A stretch of DNA of 64,000 nt. It comes from Paralvinella palmiformis. Lineage: Eukaryota > Annelida > Polychaeta > Terebellida > Alvinellidae. The notes under the pieces are model-generated. The model was given only the letters and a program-made list of their open reading frames with translations, was not told the origin of the DNA and did not search any database. Shown here in pieces: positions 60,200 to 64,000 of the stretch. Position 1 is the first letter of the stretch. Every line of letters begins with the position of its first letter. The DNA lies in NCBI GenBank assembly GCA_025642065.1, contig JAODUP010000186.1:452501-516500 (forward strand), read 5' to 3'. A program made the position numbers and the translations under genes.

Positions 60200-62262
60200 C
60201 AAACTCCCAACACTAGGGTGATGGCAACAATCTTGGAATGGTGGGCTATTGGAACAATGGCATGTTAGAATATATACCTAATCCTTATAAAACGCATATT
60301 TCAGTAGCATGGAGTAGTTACTTTATGCCTCTGAGTGTGTGCATGCACAATTAATTAAAATAGACAATTTCAAATCAGGATTCCTAAATGATGAAATATT
60401 TACTTTTTTCCACAATACTGATAGCTCACCTACAAGACTATACCACAATACTAAGTCTGTCTGCTCCAGACATACAGCGAATGACACAACTGTCAATTAA
60501 TGATGTACGCCTACTTAAAAAAACAGTGGCTCAGAAGATACACCGAATACCATGTACAACTGGTAAGTGTAGATTTGAGTATGTTTAAATTGCACCATTA
60601 ACACCCCCCCCCCAAAAAAAAACCTAATTCACATGGTATTAGCATTAATAGCATGATTTCATAACACACCTCTGACCAGGATTTATTCCTGTAAAGGGTG
60701 CTATATAAATATGGTAGAATAAGAATAATATAAAATATGTTGGCAATTATTTCGTTGCTGTTCAAATAAAACAGAATTTTAGCCTGTTATCTCATATATC
60801 AGGATGTAGAGAATTATGCCATTACTATCGGTTCTACGTTTCATTGTCATACTCGTCATGCAGTTTGTTGAGGATGCTTCAATAGTGGAGTATGCCATTG
60901 ATTGCATCACTGAAGTGCTCTCACAGTCCACTATGTTGTAGCTGAATATATGGTTTTCTATAGTACTTATTATTAGCAAGATCAATGCTGTAAGCAATTC
61001 AACATGTAATAATATGTTGTGGTCAGATGTATACATTGGTGTACCAATGATTGCGAAACATTTACCAAAATTAACCACTAAAACCCCCCTCCCCATCCAT
61101 TCATCTCCAGGACCCTCTATATAAGTATATTACTTATATTCTCTGAGCCACCTACTTTCTCCGAGCACTTACCTTTACATTCTCATGGTGTGTATATGTC
61201 ATCATTTGCCTCCACAACTGAATATTGTCAGCCTTTTCAATAGCAGCAGACGTCTGACACTATACATGGTCTATTTTACAGTTCCTCATCACCTATTTTA
61301 TTGGCCGAAATTGGTCGGCTACTTTGGTTTTGTTGAAAAGGAGGCCTAGAATCATAAGAATGCACCAAATACCCCATTTTCTCCAACTTTTCAGCATAGA
61401 GCCCTAACCCACCATTCCAATGGAGGAGGGCCACTACTATGTTACCACTACCTCATGGTCAACCCTTCACTTACCCCATCCCCCCCCTACATCCATACCG
61501 CCCTGCGGCAATGGCGTTGCTGTGTTTTTACAGGCTACCACAGACGAGCTGCTGCCTATTTTTTGTAAGGGGTTGTCTACGCTGATTGTTTGTGTATCTG
61601 TGTTTATGCATTTCGTTTGAATTTAAATGGTAATCTATTCAGTACATAATGTTCCCAGCAGCTGATCCTGTCACCACACCTAACACTCGCAAAGCAGCAG
61701 TAGAGTAGTAAATAAAGAAATTTATTATATTTTTCATGTTTAATAACTAGCAAGTTGTAATATTACGTTACAGACAAAGGTTACTTAAGAAAAATCATTC
61801 TTTTCTGCAGCGCTTCAAATTTATAAAAAATTAGGACCATCTGAACTCTGCAGGGATAAGTTAACATTGGGATGTCCCTATCTGGACTCCTTTCTAAGAG
61901 GTAAATCAAGAATACAGCTGTTATTTTAATGTGACCATTATAATAATTATTTTATATGACACCATTTATAATGTGTTTATAATACTAAGTAAAGCCAATA
62001 CTGGTCATACCTTCTTACAAGCTATAAGCATGGATGAAGTACACCATTAATATTATTATGACACACAAAATAATATCATGTTAATTATTATATAGGAGGC
62101 ATTTTAAGCCAGATGTTGACAGAAATTAGTGGAGAGAGTGCCAGTGGAAAAACCCAGTTGTGCTTGCAGCTGTGTTTAACAGTTCAGCTGCCAAAGCAGC
62201 TTGGTGGACTGGAAGGAGGTGAGGCATTACTTTTTTTCATTTCTGATTAGAAATATAGTATC

Positions 62263-62313
<51 letters not shown>

Positions 62314-64000
62314 ATGAAGATTTATAGATAAATATATATATATATATATATATAATATATATGGTTTTATTTTTGGTTTAGGTGCAGTTTACATCTGTAC
62401 AGAGGATGTATTTCCTAATAAACGACTTTCACAAATGGTGACACTACTGAAGAAAAGCGCAGATCATGTGAAGGTCAAGTCCATTAAGTTTACTGACAAC
62501 ATCTTTATTGAACATGCAGCAGAGATTGTGAGTTGGCATTGAATTAGATGAAATGTTTACACTTTGCTAAATTAGCAATATAAAAAAAGTGTAAATATTT
62601 CACATGTGATGTTTTTAGCAATGCTAATAACATCATATATATGTTAAGTTAGAACAAACCAGAACAAGATTTTACTTATATAAATTGGTGTCTTTCACGA
62701 TACACTATTTAATATTTGTTGATGCTTAGAATTAGTTATTATTGGTGTTCCTCTTATTGTTACTATTGATGTTCTGTTTAATCTCTAGAGATTTATTGTC
62801 TATCTCTCTCCTGAGTGCTGCTATAGTCTAACTGGTACTCGGGAAATTGGCAATAAATCTCAACCTTCAAATTTTGGCTTGGAGGGTGTTTCATCTTCCC
62901 TTTGCCTTATTACCTTTGGACGTCACTCGGCCCATTTTGCTTAAAACACCAACCAACCATCTCTCTCTCTGTCTGTCTCTCTGATACACAAATACTATGT
63001 GTGTGCGTGTGTTTCAGATAAATCATTTATTTTTTTCAGGATTGATTTGTGTTACTGCCTCTCAAAGAAACTTCCAGTGTTATTATCACAGAAGCGTGTT
63101 AAGTTGGTGATCATTGATTCCATTGCGGCCCTCTTTCGTTGTGAATATGACAGTTATTCACTCCAGGAGAGAGCAAAATTAATGAGAAAGATAGCATCCC
63201 AGCTACAGCATTTGTCCACTCAGTACAATATACCAGTGATCTGTGTGAATCAGGTACATACATTTATCAGGAATTAATGTTTGTTTTACATAAACAAGAT
63301 ATCTATGTCTGAATAAGTGTTCATATGTTCGTTGTTGCTTTAGCATAAGCTACGGTTACAAATATTGTTTATTTAATAGATGTTGATAATTACTTGATAC
63401 ATTACTACTAGTATGCAGTTAACAATATTTCCATTGATAATCAGAATTACAACCCCCCCCCCCATACCAGATATAGGGTCAATTCCATTTTGTCAATTCC
63501 ACATCACGTTTATCAATTCCAATTCCAAATTTATCAATTCTAATTCCATTTTTTTACCTACTCCAATCACTGATTGGAGTAGGTACTCCGAGTAGCTAAT
63601 TGGAATACCTACTCCGAATAGTTTATATTGCAAGTAGGATTGTCACGGAAGAAATATTTGTGAATTAAAAAAATAAATAGTAAATTAATTTGTGGATTTA
63701 ATTTATTTTGTAGCAAGCTTCAATTCCAATTCCAAATTTATTAATTCCAATTCCATTTTTTAAATAAGCAATTCTGGAATTGAATTGACCCCATATCTGG
63801 TGCACACACACACATGCACACACACACACACACATTAAATGCCATATTAAACTAATAAACTAGCAAATTTTACAGATATTCAAATCTTTTAGGTTTCAGA
63901 TTTAATCTCAGATAAAATCTCTCACAACCGTCAATGTAAAGTCATTCCAGCTCTTGGTATATCGTGGGCTAATCATATAAGTGTACGATTGATGCTTACG
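59070..64000 (+). CDS. XRCC3: XRCC3, RAD51 paralogue (7 exons, 3' end outside window)
   Basis: XRCC3 pairs with RAD51C (CX3 complex) in homologous recombination and cross-link repair in the nucleus. Exons are 59070-59118, 60425-60562, 61811-61900, 62096-62218, 62382-62527, 63040-63253 and 63893-64000 (continues). Exon 1 is only 49 nt and encodes MDELDINPRIINSIKK, equivalent to the conserved vertebrate start with NPRI. Walker A is GESASGKT (about residues 105-112, exon 4) and Walker B KLVIIDSIAALFRCEY is in exon 6. Exon 5 has GAVYICTEDVFPNKRL, and exon 7 VIPALGISWANHISVRLM. All introns have GT-AG ends. One junction (exon 5 to 6) is out by one base, see findings. About the last few percent of the protein lies beyond the window. 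Confidence 0.92.
59390..59640 (-). repeat. Undescribed dispersed repeat, copy 3 (inverted), in XRCC3 intron 1
   Basis: Reverse-oriented copy of the repeat at 55450. Its palindrome is perfect: ten-base arms TTTCGTGATC/GATCACGAAA around ATA at 59596-59618. Confidence 0.6.
60155..60196. repeat. (TA)n microsatellite
   Basis: TA run in XRCC3 intron 1. Confidence 0.9.
62265..62360. repeat. (TA)n microsatellites in XRCC3 intron 4
   Basis: Two TA runs fill most of the short intron just before the exon 5 acceptor at 62381. Confidence 0.9.
62806..62957 (+). mobile_element. tRNA-derived SINE, family 1, copy I (old)
   Basis: Head remnants CTATAGTCTAACTGGTA and CTCAACCTTCAAATTT, body GGGTGTTTCATC and CATTTTGC, AAAACACCAACCAACCAT tail. 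It lies in XRCC3 intron 5. Confidence 0.65.
63467..63800. mobile_element. Palindromic MITE, copy 3, in XRCC3 intron 6
   Basis: Ends CCAGATATAGGGTCAATTCC and, reversed, CCAGATATGGGGTCAATTCA extend the inverted repeat by a few bases beyond copies 1 and 2. The core with CGAATAGTTTATATTGCAAG and GTAGGATTGTCACGG is the same as in RAB3GAP2. Confidence 0.82.

Overview
The window is eukaryotic nuclear DNA, most likely from a lophotrochozoan and probably a mollusc. The inference rests on split genes with GT-AG introns, abundant microsatellites, nuclear-type tRNA genes (one with an intron) and a mixture of tRNA-derived SINEs, non-LTR retrotransposons, hAT, pogo/Tigger and MULE remnants. Nothing bacterial or plasmid-like is present. 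The species cannot be told from the sequence alone.

Layout. (1) 1-13.7 kb: a microsatellite-dense region holding two intronless, GC-rich basic helix-loop-helix genes of the Fer3/FERD3L (48-related) class in tandem on the plus strand (5233-6180 and 11504-12262). The first has seven E-boxes just upstream. CTCF-like motifs lie at 576-593 and 13733-13746, outside the pair. (2) 13.8-28.2 kb: gene-poor DNA. It holds decayed LINE fragments, a duplicated tRNA-Glu(CTC) unit with a LINE inserted into one copy, an intron-containing tRNA-Arg(CCT), and a 2.7-kb hAT transposon with terminal inverted repeats, a near-perfect 8-bp target duplication and a broken transposase. (3) 28.3-53.6 kb, minus strand: a nearly complete RAB3GAP2 gene (Rab3 GTPase-activating protein non-catalytic subunit) that I resolved into 32 coding exons; its introns are packed with nested mobile elements. 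(4) 53.7-59.0 kb: the intergenic space between two head-to-head genes, holding a SINE, three copies of an undescribed repeat, a LINE fragment and a MULE relic with repeat-built terminal inverted repeats. (5) 59.07-64.0 kb, plus strand: the first seven coding exons of the RAD51 paralogue XRCC3, cut by the window end.

The genes do not form one pathway. Fer3 proteins are developmental transcription factors, RAB3GAP2 acts in Rab3/Rab18 membrane traffic, and XRCC3 acts in homologous recombination repair. What ties the window together is mobile-element history: one SINE family occurs about nine times, a palindromic MITE occurs in introns of both RAB3GAP2 and XRCC3, and one RAB3GAP2 intron contains a LINE carrying at least two nested insertions. 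All exon boundaries were read by eye from splice signals, frame continuity and remembered similarity to the vertebrate proteins; no alignment was run.
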